Shown piece after piece: positions 1 through 7,789 of a stretch of DNA of 64,000 nt (within the stretch, counting starts at the first letter, position 1; every line of letters starts with the position of its first letter). The stretch is from positions 62,001-126,000 of the forward strand of contig DHER01000087.1 of the NCBI GenBank assembly GCA_002399975.1, written 5' to 3'. The notes below the pieces were generated by a model, which saw nothing but the letters and a program-made list of their open reading frames with translations, did not search any database and had not been told where the DNA came from. Position numbers and translations under genes: made by a program. The DNA comes from Firmicutes bacterium UBA4845. Lineage in GTDB: Bacteria > Bacillota > Clostridia > Tissierellales > Sedimentibacteraceae.

Positions 1-728
1 ATTACTGTTCCGTTTTCAAATGCAATAGACCTGTTTAAACCGCTGATAATACCTTGTGTAACTGTTCTTTCAAGGTCTAATGTCATTGGGTTGCCTATTG
101 CCACAACCGGCTCACCGACTTTAAGCTGATCTGAATCACCGAATTCTACCGTAGGCAATCCTGTTCTGTTTATTTTAACCAACGCTAAGTCTAGCGTTGA
201 ATCAAACCATAAAACTTCACCAACCTCAGTAGAGCCATCAATCAATGAAACTGTAATGTTTTCATATTTCCCATCACCGATAACATGTGCATTCGTAACA
301 ATGTATCCGTTAGGATCAACTATAAAACCAGATCCCATACTTTGCCCTTTTTGAACCTGAGGTCCAAAAAACGTATCATATTTTCGTACAACATCTGTTG
401 TAATGCCAACAACTGTTTTTTGATCCTTTGCAGCTACAGCTTCTGCAAAATAAGAATCATCGGATAAACTTATGTTTATGTCACTGGCTGTAAGCGGTGA
501 AGTAGCATTTTTATTTGCCACATTGATTTTGCTTGAAATTATATATCCTCCGGCAACGCCGCCTATCATAGCAGAAATCAACACTATTGCAATATATCCG
601 AAAATTGCTTTCTTTTTGCTTTTCTTTTTCGGCTTTTCAAATTCCTGCATTGTAAAATTAACATCCTTATATCTGTTGTTCATGTAATCATTACTTTCGT
701 TAGGCATATCTTTTTTATTGTCATCCAT
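1..728 (-). CDS. HtrA/DegP-like serine protease, copy 1 (3' end outside window)
   Basis: Membrane-anchored trypsin-like protease of the HtrA family, which degrades or refolds misfolded exported proteins. Only the N-terminal 242 or so residues lie in the window; the gene runs off the left edge before the catalytic Ser and the PDZ domain. Visible are a Lys-rich cytoplasmic tail (KPKKKSKKK), one transmembrane segment, and the protease domain with the His (TNAHVIGDGKY) and Asp (DSTLDLALVKI) of the triad. The ATG at 728 follows a GGAGGAAAATATT ribosome site. It is a close paralogue of the gene at 4201-5430, with matching domain layout and almost identical DNA over the first 75 bases of the window. 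Divergent from the zinc operon. Function is confident; whether the C-terminus is intact cannot be seen. Confidence 0.9.
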   Translation of the reverse strand, partial: MDDNKKDMPNESNDYMNNRYKDVNFTMQEFEKPKKKSKKKAIFGYIAIVLISAMIGGVAGGYIISSKINVANKNATSPLTASDINISLSDDSYFAEAVAAKDQKTVVGITTDVVRKYDTFFGPQVQKGQSMGSGFIVDPNGYIVTNAHVIGDGKYENITVSLIDGSTEVGEVLWFDSTLDLALVKINRTGLPTVEFGDSDQLKVGEPVVAIGNPMTLDLERTVTQGIISGLNRSIAFENGTV

Positions 729-1021
729 AATATTTTCCTCCTGTTCAATATATTATATTATTGTTTATGTTTATATATATATCCATTAGAATATATATTT
801 GTTTAATGGAAAACCTTGCAGAAATATAAAAAACATTTCGATCTATTCTGCACCATATTTCAATTACTTCTGATAATGGACAGCTTTTACATGTTTTTAT
901 TCTAACGCCCATTTCTTAATTTAAACCAAAATTATTTTAATCTAAATCAAAAAATAACACAGATTTAACTAAATAAGTATATGTAATTCTACTTTGAAAA
1001 TTATATTTTTTCTGTTCTCTC
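729..1021. other. AT-rich intergenic region between htrA copy 1 and the zinc operon
   Basis: About 290 bases without a convincing gene. It must hold the leftward promoter of htrA copy 1, but no clean -35/-10 pair stands out among the AT runs. A 55-codon open frame exists on the minus strand (912 to 745), without a good ribosome site or recognised similarity. Confidence 0.5.
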
Positions 1022-1050
1022 TTGACATTGTAGCTGTTACAAATTATAAT
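1022..1050 (+). promoter_or_regulatory. Sigma-A promoter of the znu operon
   Basis: Perfect consensus: TTGACA at 1022-1027, a 17-base spacer, TATAAT at 1045-1050. Transcription should begin near 1057, inside the palindrome that follows. Confidence 0.85.
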
Positions 1051-1055
1051 TAATG

Positions 1056-1078
1056 CAAATGCGAATCATATGCATTTG
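1056..1078. promoter_or_regulatory. Palindrome at the znu transcription start, probable Zur operator
   Basis: CAAATGC at 1056-1062 and GCATTTG at 1072-1078 form a perfect 7-base inverted repeat with a 9-base centre, placed exactly on the predicted start site. Repression of znu genes by a zinc-bound Fur-family protein is well established, and such a protein is encoded as the fourth gene of this operon. That this is its site is an inference from position; the sequence is not a copy of the Bacillus Zur box. Confidence 0.6.
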
Positions 1079-1137
1079 TCTTTTACTCCTACATAATAAT
1101 AAAACAACAATAAATAAACATTTGGAGGTTATTGAAA

Positions 1138-2073
1138 ATGAAGAAATCTTGCGGTATATTTTTATCGGCAGTTTTAATCCTTTCACTGTTTGCCGGGTGC
1201 GGAACAGAGAAGGAGCCGTCCGCTTCAGATACGAATGATAATCAAACACAGATCGAAAAATTATCGGTTTATGCCAGTTTTTATCCGATGTATGACTTTG
1301 CATTGAAAATTGGCGGAAACAAGGCGGATGTAGTAAACATGATCCCTGCAGGAACCGAGCCTCATGACTGGGAGCCTACGGCCGCTGATATTGCCGGGCT
1401 TGAAGAGGCCGATATCTTCATTTTTAACGGTGCAGGTATAGAGCATTGGGCAGAGGATGTTTTAGAGTCCCTTCAGAACAAAGATCTGATTGCAGTGGAA
1501 GCTTCAAAGAATATCAGCCTTATGGAAGATCAACACGAAGATGAGAGTGAAGAATTTGATCCCCATGTTTGGCTCAGCCCGTTAAATGCTAAAAAGGAAA
1601 TGGAAAATATCAAAAAAGTATTTACTCAGGCAGACCCGGATAACAAAGATTATTATGAGGCAAACTATAATAAATATGCAGCTGAATTTGACGCTTTGGA
1701 CGAGGAATACAAGGATACGCTCAATGCCGTCCCCAACAAAGATGTTATTGTGGCGCACCAGGCCTTCGGTTATTTGTGCTCCGCATATGACCTGAACCAG
1801 GTTCCAATAGAGGGACTTGCTCCCGACTCCGAGCCCGATCCGGCAAGGGTATCCGAAATTATTGAATTTGCCAAGGAGCACAAAGTGAAGGTAATATTTT
1901 TCGAAGATTTGGTAAGCCCCAAGGTGTCTGAAACCATAGCTGATGCTATCAATGCGAAAACCGACGTCCTGAACCCTATTGAAGGACTGAGCAGCGAACA
2001 GCTGAAAGCCGGCGATGACTATTTTTCTTCTATGCGCCAAAATTTGCAATCGTTAAAAGCTGCGTTGGAATAA
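1138..2073 (+). CDS. znuA: Zinc ABC transporter substrate-binding lipoprotein
   Basis: Cluster A-I metal-binding lipoprotein that captures zinc outside the membrane and hands it to the ZnuB permease. The 311 residues begin with a lipoprotein signal peptide (LFAGC, Cys about 21). Likely metal ligands are His in EPHDW (about 76), His in DPHVWLSP (143), His in VAHQAFGY (207) and the acidic pair in FFEDL (256-257). A short His/Glu-rich loop (QHEDESEEF) precedes the second ligand, as in zinc-type proteins. ATG 1138 has GGAGG nine bases upstream; an in-frame TTG at 1132 is too close to it. First gene of znuA-znuC-znuB-zur. Base composition is much richer in G+C than the neighbours (31 of 60 in row 1741-1800), suggesting acquisition. 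Manganese as substrate is less likely given the zur-type regulator. Confidence 0.92.
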   Translation: MKKSCGIFLSAVLILSLFAGCGTEKEPSASDTNDNQTQIEKLSVYASFYPMYDFALKIGGNKADVVNMIPAGTEPHDWEPTAADIAGLEEADIFIFNGAGIEHWAEDVLESLQNKDLIAVEASKNISLMEDQHEDESEEFDPHVWLSPLNAKKEMENIKKVFTQADPDNKDYYEANYNKYAAEFDALDEEYKDTLNAVPNKDVIVAHQAFGYLCSAYDLNQVPIEGLAPDSEPDPARVSEIIEFAKEHKVKVIFFEDLVSPKVSETIADAINAKTDVLNPIEGLSSEQLKAGDDYFSSMRQNLQSLKAALE

Positions 2074-2083
2074 GGAGGCCATT

Positions 2084-2830
2084 ATGCCTAAGGTAATAGA
2101 AGCTAAAAATTTAAGTTTTAGCTATAGGGTTGAACCAATTTTTACAAAAATTAATTTTTCTGTTTATAATGGAGATTTTGTAGCTGTTATCGGCTCCAAC
2201 GGAGCCGGCAAAAGCACACTGATACAACTTATATTGGGAGAGTTAACACCTTCCGAAGGATACATACACCTGTTCGGTCAAGATGTATCACGATTCAAAA
2301 ACTGGCCAAAAATCGGATATGTACCCCAGGCCGGCCTGCAATCATACGTCAGTTTTCCGGCCACTGCTGAAGAAATAGTAACAGCAAATCTTTTCTCTCA
2401 AATAGGGCTCATGCACCTTCCTAAAAAAAAGCATATAAACAAAGCATTAAAAGCCCTCGAATCGGTAGGAATGGGAGAATACTCGAAGCGCCTGATCGGT
2501 GACCTTTCAGGAGGTCAGCGACAGCGTGTCATGCTGGCACGTGTGCTGGTAAGTGACCCTAAACTTATGATTCTGGACGAACCTACGACAGGTATTGATT
2601 TTAAAAATGTAGAATCTTTTTATAATCTTCTTTCTACTTTGAATCACAAAATGGGAATTACAATTATAATGGTAACTCACGATATGGAACGAACATCAAA
2701 CCATGCATCTAGGATTCTATGCTTAGAAGATGGATCTCTAATGGAACTTACCGGAGAACAAATTACTGAAGAACTTTTACACAAACATAAACATCCGGCG
2801 CAAAACTTTTACAAAAGGGAGGATTTATAA
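2084..2830 (+). CDS. znuC: Zinc ABC transporter ATP-binding protein
   Basis: Cytoplasmic ATPase that powers zinc import through ZnuB. The 248-residue protein has a Walker A motif (GSNGAGKST, about 37-45), a Q-loop near PQAG, the ABC signature LSGGQRQR and Walker B LMILDEP followed by the switch His in VTHDM. ATG 2084 follows AAGGAGG, 10 bases after the znuA stop; the next gene begins 2 bases after this one ends, so the three transporter genes are translationally tight. The gene is mosaic in composition: the first 100 bases are AT-rich while 2200-2560 is visibly richer in G+C. The ATPase family is certain; zinc specificity comes from context. Confidence 0.92.
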   Translation: MPKVIEAKNLSFSYRVEPIFTKINFSVYNGDFVAVIGSNGAGKSTLIQLILGELTPSEGYIHLFGQDVSRFKNWPKIGYVPQAGLQSYVSFPATAEEIVTANLFSQIGLMHLPKKKHINKALKALESVGMGEYSKRLIGDLSGGQRQRVMLARVLVSDPKLMILDEPTTGIDFKNVESFYNLLSTLNHKMGITIIMVTHDMERTSNHASRILCLEDGSLMELTGEQITEELLHKHKHPAQNFYKREDL

Positions 2831-2832
2831 CT

Positions 2833-3666
2833 ATGGCGGAAATATTCGAATATAATTTTATGCGAAAGGCATTTATTGTTGGAATCCTTCTTGCCGTTAT
2901 TATTCCCTGTATAGGTATAATTGTAGTATTAAAGCGTCTTTCAATGATTGGAGATGCTCTATCTCACACTTCCTTAGCTGGTGTTGCCGCAGGTCTTATA
3001 ATAGGTATAAATCCTATTTTAGGTTCAATTATTGCATGCACTTTGGCAGCTCTTGGAATAGAAGCCATACGTAAAAAAATCCCAAAATATGCGGAAATGT
3101 CAATTGCGATAGTTATGTCTACAGGTGTGGGATTGGCAGGTATATTATCCGGTTTTGTAAAAAATACAGCAAATTTCAACAGTTTCCTGTTTGGCAGCAT
3201 TGTAGCTATCAGCGATTTTGAAACAATGCTGGTAATCATTATAAGTTGTATTGTAATTCTAACCTTTGTCCTCCTGTACAAGGAACTATTTTATATTGCC
3301 CTGGATGAACAATCAGCAAGGTTGGCAGGTATTCCGGTAAAGACCATAAATTTTATATTTACTATACTTACTGCAATAACAGTGTCGATAGCAGCTCGGA
3401 CAGTAGGTGCACTAATTGTATCATCCATGATGGTTGTTCCTGTTGCATGTGCAATGCAGCTTGGAAAAAGCTACAAGCAGACAGTAATTTATTCAATTAT
3501 TTTTGCCGTATTTTCCATGTTAACTGGGCTTTATGCAGCATATTACGCAGGACTGAAGCCTGGAGGAACCATCGTGCTGACAGGAGTTATGTGCCTTATT
3601 GTGATTATATGTATTAGGGCTGTTATTTCAAGGATAAGGGTCAAGTTGACAAAACACAACATATAG
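2833..3666 (+). CDS. znuB: Zinc ABC transporter permease
   Basis: Integral membrane channel of the ABC-3 (ZnuB/MntB/TroC) family, 277 residues, with about eight hydrophobic segments. Family hallmarks are visible: MIGDALSHTSLAGVAAG in the first third and RTVGALIVSSMMVVPVACAMQLGKS in the second half. It would form a homodimer energised by ZnuC and fed by ZnuA. ATG 2833 lies 2 bases after znuC, with AGGGAGG inside the znuC end as ribosome site. Zinc rather than manganese is inferred from the downstream Fur-family gene. Confidence 0.9.
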   Translation: MAEIFEYNFMRKAFIVGILLAVIIPCIGIIVVLKRLSMIGDALSHTSLAGVAAGLIIGINPILGSIIACTLAALGIEAIRKKIPKYAEMSIAIVMSTGVGLAGILSGFVKNTANFNSFLFGSIVAISDFETMLVIIISCIVILTFVLLYKELFYIALDEQSARLAGIPVKTINFIFTILTAITVSIAARTVGALIVSSMMVVPVACAMQLGKSYKQTVIYSIIFAVFSMLTGLYAAYYAGLKPGGTIVLTGVMCLIVIICIRAVISRIRVKLTKHNI

Positions 3667-3710
3667 TTATATTATTAAACAAATGAAATGGTAACAGGAA
3701 GTGAATATAA

Positions 3711-4139
3711 TTGGAAAATAAGAAACTGAAATGGCCTCAAGGATTAAAAAAAACGGAAACAAGAAAAGCTGTTATTTCCGTCTTGGAAAAGACAGAGAAA
3801 CCTTTAAGTGCAGCGGATATATTTTCAGAAATCAAAAAAAACGGGAGCAACGTATGGCTGTCCACAATATACAGGATATTAGAACTGTTTGTCAAAAAAG
3901 GCATAGTAAACAAGCTTTCGGTCATGAACAGCGAAATGGCCGTCTATGAATTAAATCAATTTAAGCATAAACACTATGCCGTTTGTGTGAACTGTCATAA
4001 AATTATTCCTGTTGATAATTGTCCTATGGAAAAATTCGTCCCTCAAATTGAGGATGATGATTTCCGGATTATGGGCCATAACCTAGAAATTTATGGAATA
4101 TGCAAGGACTGTGCTCACAAATCCAATAAACGTTCATAA
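3711..4139 (+). CDS. zur: Fur-family zinc-responsive repressor
   Basis: Ferric-uptake-regulator family protein of 142 residues. An N-terminal winged helix (about 10-85, with SAADIFSEIKKNG and LSTIYRILELF) is followed by a dimerisation domain with the structural zinc site formed by Cys92/Cys95 (CVNC) and Cys131/Cys134 (CKDC). His86, His88, His123 and Glu126 can supply the sensing site. Start is TTG 3711 with AGGAAGTG upstream; no better start is in frame. It is the last gene of the znu operon, 44 bases after znuB, so feedback repression of the operon through the palindrome at 1056-1078 is the simplest reading. Zur is preferred over Fur or PerR from gene context. Confidence 0.85.
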   Translation: MENKKLKWPQGLKKTETRKAVISVLEKTEKPLSAADIFSEIKKNGSNVWLSTIYRILELFVKKGIVNKLSVMNSEMAVYELNQFKHKHYAVCVNCHKIIPVDNCPMEKFVPQIEDDDFRIMGHNLEIYGICKDCAHKSNKRS

Positions 4140-4200
4140 ATCATTTGATACGCTTTCCACTATTTCTTTGTATTACAATACTATAAAAAAGCTGATGGTA

Positions 4201-5430
4201 TTAATATTCTGCAGGCTTTGTTTTTAATGTCATTGGAACTTTCTGTTCTTTACCATTTCTAATTATAGTCAGTTCTACAATGTCGCCGTCATTATATTCG
4301 TATAAATTTCTTTTCAGATCAGACATGTTTGCTACCTTGTCACCGTCAATTGCAGTAATTACATCTCCCGGATTTAAATCTGCTTCAGTTGCCGGAGAAT
4401 TGGCAATTGTTTCAATAACTACAACTCCATAATCAGCAGCCACGTCTATTCCTAAAGCAGCTTCGTAAGCTTCCACTCCTATACCTTTAATACCTATATA
4501 CAAAGTTGTAAGTTTCCCGGTCTTTATTATCTGATCAATAATTGGTTTAGCAGTATTGACAGGAATAGAAAATCCAAGGCCTTCCGCAGTATTTACCTTT
4601 GCCGTATTTATACCCACTACTTGACCTGACGCATTGAATAAAGGTCCTCCGCTATTGCCTGCATTAATTGATGCATCAGTCTGAATCAAAGGTTCTATTA
4701 CCGTTCCGTTTTCAAATGCAATAGACCTGTTTAAACCGCTGATAATACCTTGTGTAACCGTTCTTTCAAGATCCAATGTCATTGGATTTCCTATTGCTAC
4801 AACAGGTTCACCAACCCTTAGACTGTCTGAATCCCCTAATTCCACTGTAGGCAATCCTGCTTTATTTATTTTAACTATTGCCAAATCCAAAGTAGTGTCA
4901 TACCATAAAACATCTCCTACTTCTGTAGAACCATCAATTAAAGAAACTGTAATTTTTTCATACTTTCCATCTCCGATAACATGTGAGTTTGTAAGTATAT
5001 ATCCATTTGGATTAACTATAAATCCGGATCCCATGCTTTGTGCCTTTTCAGTGTACGGACCGAAAAATGTATTGTAATGCTGAACAACATCTGTTGTAAT
5101 TCCTACAACGGTTTTTTGATTTTTTTCGGCCACAGCTACTGCAAAGTAAACATCATCAGTTAAATTTATATTAACGTCCTGTGCTGTAAGCACCGGCGGA
5201 ATAACATTATTATTTGCAATATTCATTCTGCCAAGGGCCAAATACCCTCCTGCTGCCCCACCTATAATAGCGGCAATTAATGCTATTGCAATATAACTGA
5301 ATAATGTTTTTTTTCTGTTTCTTTTCTTTTTTGGTTTTTCAAAGTTCGGCATTATAAAGTTAATATTATCATATCCACTGTTAAAATTATTCTTGTTTTC
5401 ATCAAACAAATTTTTCTCAAAATTATCCAT
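4201..5430 (-). CDS. HtrA/DegP-like serine protease, copy 2
   Basis: Complete 409-residue membrane-anchored protease acting outside the cytoplasmic membrane. Layout: basic cytoplasmic tail to about 43, one membrane helix about 44-67, trypsin-like domain with triad His150 (TNSHVIG), Asp182 (TTLDLAIV) and Ser260 (GNSGGPLF), and one PDZ domain from about 300 to the end (DLNPGDVITAIDG). Start is ATG 5430 after GGGAGGAAATATT, the same arrangement as in copy 1; an in-frame ATG at 5451 lies upstream of that ribosome site and is rejected. It follows the DUF2156 gene by 64 bases on the same strand. Paralogue of the gene at the left window edge; the znu operon sits between the two copies. Confidence 0.93.
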   Translation of the reverse strand: MDNFEKNLFDENKNNFNSGYDNINFIMPNFEKPKKKRNRKKTLFSYIAIALIAAIIGGAAGGYLALGRMNIANNNVIPPVLTAQDVNINLTDDVYFAVAVAEKNQKTVVGITTDVVQHYNTFFGPYTEKAQSMGSGFIVNPNGYILTNSHVIGDGKYEKITVSLIDGSTEVGDVLWYDTTLDLAIVKINKAGLPTVELGDSDSLRVGEPVVAIGNPMTLDLERTVTQGIISGLNRSIAFENGTVIEPLIQTDASINAGNSGGPLFNASGQVVGINTAKVNTAEGLGFSIPVNTAKPIIDQIIKTGKLTTLYIGIKGIGVEAYEAALGIDVAADYGVVVIETIANSPATEADLNPGDVITAIDGDKVANMSDLKRNLYEYNDGDIVELTIIRNGKEQKVPMTLKTKPAEY

Positions 5431-5494
5431 AATATTTCCTCCCACAGCCATATTTTTATCTTATATCCTTTTTATTCTACACCTTAAGTATAAT

Positions 5495-6406
5495 TTAGAC
5501 AACCTTAAGTAAGTATTTTTTTACCATTTTTATGGGATGGTATGATTTCTTGGACTTCCTTAATCCGGCATTTCCTGTATCTTCCTGCCTATTGACAAAT
5601 TCAGTATCGGCAAAACTATCAATTAGAAATTTCCTGTTCAAAAAAGCATATATTCCTCTATAATATATTTCGCCTCGCTCAACATGAATAACTGCAGTAT
5701 TTCCATTTGCTATTTCTCCCACGGCAAATCCTGCCAAATTTTCATCTACATATACTGCAATTGATTTAAGATCAAAAAGATGAAGTTCACTGAAAAGATC
5801 CTTTATTGCATCAATTTCCATTAGCATTTCTTTGTCCACAGTTACCGCAACTTCTTCATGCCATTTGTGAAGCAATGTCATACAATCCCTGATTACTTTT
5901 TCGTTATTTATTTTTTTAATTTCATATTCATATGATTTTTTAAAGGAATTAAAATGATTTTTTTTTCCATGATATTTTCTCCCTTTAAGTTCAATTAAAT
6001 CTTTAGTTCTATAAACATACTCAGAATCATTTATGTCCTCTGTCACATTAATATTAAATCCGGTATATTTTTTTAAATCTTCTATGAAATTTTCGTCAAC
6101 GTCTCCAAATAGGTAATCTCTGTCCGTAAAATTCGTATTTCTTTCAATAAGTATATCCACAAGTTCTGTTAAATTATCTTTATCATATCCCAAAGGCTGA
6201 GCATAGAATGTTCCCTTTCCTTCTTCGTTTTTTTCTATAATGAGTGCATCATTTATTATTGCATATTTAACATTATTCAGCTTTCTCCACATATACAGAG
6301 ATGAAAACAAGTATTCATAAGATTCTAGTTTTTCCTTGTTCACATATTTTTCTATCATTTCTTTATCTTCAAGTGTTAAACACTTAAAACTAATAATAAT
6401 AATCAA
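5495..6406 (-). CDS. DUF2156 (phosphatidylglycerol lysyltransferase C-terminal-like, GNAT fold) protein
   Basis: About 300 residues with the pattern of the DUF2156 family, the cytosolic double-GNAT-fold part of lysyl-phosphatidylglycerol synthases, found here without the membrane flippase. Recognisable blocks are SYEYLFSSLYMWR near the N-terminus, YHGKKNHFNSFKKSYEYE in the centre, ENLAGFAVGEI, and VNRQEDTGNAGLRKSK near the end. Exact substrate unknown. The start is doubtful: the TTG at 6406 directly touches AGGAG (6411-6407), leaving no spacer, whereas ATT codons at 6400 or 6397 sit 6-9 bases from it and would give a protein beginning close to SFKCLTLEDK. Probably co-transcribed with htrA copy 2. 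Confidence 0.75.
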   Translation of the reverse strand: MIIIISFKCLTLEDKEMIEKYVNKEKLESYEYLFSSLYMWRKLNNVKYAIINDALIIEKNEEGKGTFYAQPLGYDKDNLTELVDILIERNTNFTDRDYLFGDVDENFIEDLKKYTGFNINVTEDINDSEYVYRTKDLIELKGRKYHGKKNHFNSFKKSYEYEIKKINNEKVIRDCMTLLHKWHEEVAVTVDKEMLMEIDAIKDLFSELHLFDLKSIAVYVDENLAGFAVGEIANGNTAVIHVERGEIYYRGIYAFLNRKFLIDSFADTEFVNRQEDTGNAGLRKSKKSYHPIKMVKKYLLKVV

Positions 6407-6524
6407 CTCCTATTTTATTTATACTATAGTATTTACCCATTTTTTTCATTTAATAAACATATCTTCATAGATTATAATAGAATACTAAAATTATATCAAC
6501 CTGTTTATCAAATTATTTTTTATA

Positions 6525-6547
6525 GTTACTTGACAAAATAAAGTAAC
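6525..6547. promoter_or_regulatory. Palindromic operator over the redox-operon promoter
   Basis: GTTACTT at 6525-6531 and AAGTAAC at 6541-6547 form a perfect 7-base inverted repeat separated by 9 bases, overlapping the -35 element. HxlR-family regulators are known to bind TACTT-type inverted repeats, and one is encoded as the second gene of this operon. Autoregulation is inferred. Confidence 0.65.
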
Positions 6548-6558
6548 CGTGATATTTT
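6530..6558 (+). promoter_or_regulatory. Promoter of the ccdA-hxlR-reductase-trx operon
   Basis: TTGACA at 6530-6535, a 17-base spacer and TATTTT at 6553-6558. The -35 lies inside the palindrome, so a bound repressor would block RNA polymerase. Confidence 0.7.
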
Positions 6559-6586
6559 AAATTTAATAAAAAATACGGAGGCAGTA

Positions 6587-7312
6587 TTGGCTGAAATTTC
6601 TTTAACAAATAATATAGGTATTATATTTATTTTTCTTGAAGGCTTTTTTTCTTTTTTTTCACCATGTGTACTTCCTCTCATACCGGTTTACATAAGCTAT
6701 CTTGCAGGAAACGGCAAAAGAACCGGTTTAGATGGAATTGTAATATACGATAAAAAAATAGTTTTTGTTAATACATTGTTTTTTATTTTAGGGATTTCAA
6801 GTGTTTTTCTCACACTAGGACTGTCCTTTTCCGCACTGGGAATATTTTTAAATCAAAAAAAAGTTTTGTTCAGTCGTATAGGGGGAATAATTATTATTAT
6901 AATGGGTCTTTCTCAATTAAATTTGATTAAATTGAATTTTTTAAATGTAGAAAAAAGAATTCAATTAGAATTAAATATGGAAAAAATGAATTTTATCATA
7001 GCGTACATAATGGGATTTACATTTAGTTTTGCATGGACTCCCTGCATAGGACCAGCTTTGTCTTCGATTCTTATACTGGCTTCAAATGCAGATAATATTT
7101 TTTCAGGAAATATATTGGTTTTGATTTATACTTTAGGTTTTATACTGCCATTTATTATTTTAGGGGTTTTTACTACAGAGACTTTAAATTTTTTCAGAGA
7201 AAAAAAGAATATGGTAAGATATACAATTAAAGCCGGAGGAATTATATTAATTGTAATCGGCATTGCTGCATTTACAGGCAAATTTGCTGCAATAAGCAGG
7301 CTGCTGCTTTAA
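6587..7312 (+). CDS. ccdA: CcdA/DsbD-type membrane thiol-electron carrier
   Basis: Polytopic membrane protein of 241 residues, six predicted helices, that passes reducing equivalents from cytoplasmic thioredoxin to partners outside the membrane. The two conserved redox cysteines are in FSPCVLPLIPVYISYLAG (helix 1) and AWTPCIGPALSS (helix 4), each with the family's Pro neighbours. Start TTG 6587 follows CGGAGGC. First gene of a four-gene operon with an HxlR regulator, a thioredoxin-reductase-like flavoprotein and thioredoxin, so its electron donor is encoded alongside. No extracytoplasmic partner (ResA- or DsbD-gamma-like) is in the window. Strong family assignment; role in cytochrome maturation is not implied. 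Confidence 0.9.
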   Translation: MAEISLTNNIGIIFIFLEGFFSFFSPCVLPLIPVYISYLAGNGKRTGLDGIVIYDKKIVFVNTLFFILGISSVFLTLGLSFSALGIFLNQKKVLFSRIGGIIIIIMGLSQLNLIKLNFLNVEKRIQLELNMEKMNFIIAYIMGFTFSFAWTPCIGPALSSILILASNADNIFSGNILVLIYTLGFILPFIILGVFTTETLNFFREKKNMVRYTIKAGGIILIVIGIAAFTGKFAAISRLLL

Positions 7313-7333
7313 ATCAAGAATTAAGGAGAAAAA

Positions 7334-7789
7334 ATGAAAAACCAATATAATTTACCCTGCAATATAGCACATACATTGAATATAATAGGTGACAAATGGA
7401 CACTTTTAATATTGTACCGTATTTTTTTGGGATGTGAAACTTATAAAGATATACAGAATGAACTTGAAGGAATTCCCACTAATTTACTGTCAAAACGCCT
7501 TAAAACAATGGAATCTGATGAATTAATAACCAGAAAGCTTTACCAAATTCATCCCCCCAGGTACAAATATACATTGACTGTAAAAGGAATGGATTTGTCA
7601 AATGTTTTTAACAGCTTAATAATGTGGGGGGAAAAGTATCTAAATAAATCATTTAAATATTTAGTTCACAGCAGCTGCAAGTGCAAGGTTGAACATAAAT
7701 ATTACTGTCCCAGGTGCAATAAATATATTGACTCAAGCAAGCTTGAAATTATAGATTCAAATGAACTGAAAGGAAATAAAAATGATTGA
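7334..7789 (+). CDS. HxlR-family redox-type transcriptional regulator with C-terminal Cys cluster
   Basis: Winged-helix regulator, 151 residues. The HxlR domain spans about 9-105 and begins with Cys9 (PCNIAHTLNIIGDKWTLLIL), the position used as thiol switch in YodB/HypR-type members; IPTNLLSKRLKTME is the recognition helix region. Unusually there is a 45-residue tail with four cysteines, Cys115, Cys117, Cys125 and Cys128 (CKC...CPRC), which looks like a zinc ribbon or second redox switch. ATG 7334 follows AAGGAG. Its last 8 bases overlap the reductase start, so the two are translationally coupled. Likely controls its own operon through the palindrome at 6525-6547. Confidence 0.85.
   Translation: MKNQYNLPCNIAHTLNIIGDKWTLLILYRIFLGCETYKDIQNELEGIPTNLLSKRLKTMESDELITRKLYQIHPPRYKYTLTVKGMDLSNVFNSLIMWGEKYLNKSFKYLVHSSCKCKVEHKYYCPRCNKYIDSSKLEIIDSNELKGNKND

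Noticed and set aside
745..912. 55-codon open frame on the minus strand upstream of htrA copy 1, with a CKSCP motif
   Set aside because: No convincing ribosome site and no recognised family; it lies where a promoter region is expected.
1582..2049. Long open frame antisense to znuA (155 codons)
   Set aside because: A shadow of the znuA reading frame with no ribosome site or family resemblance.
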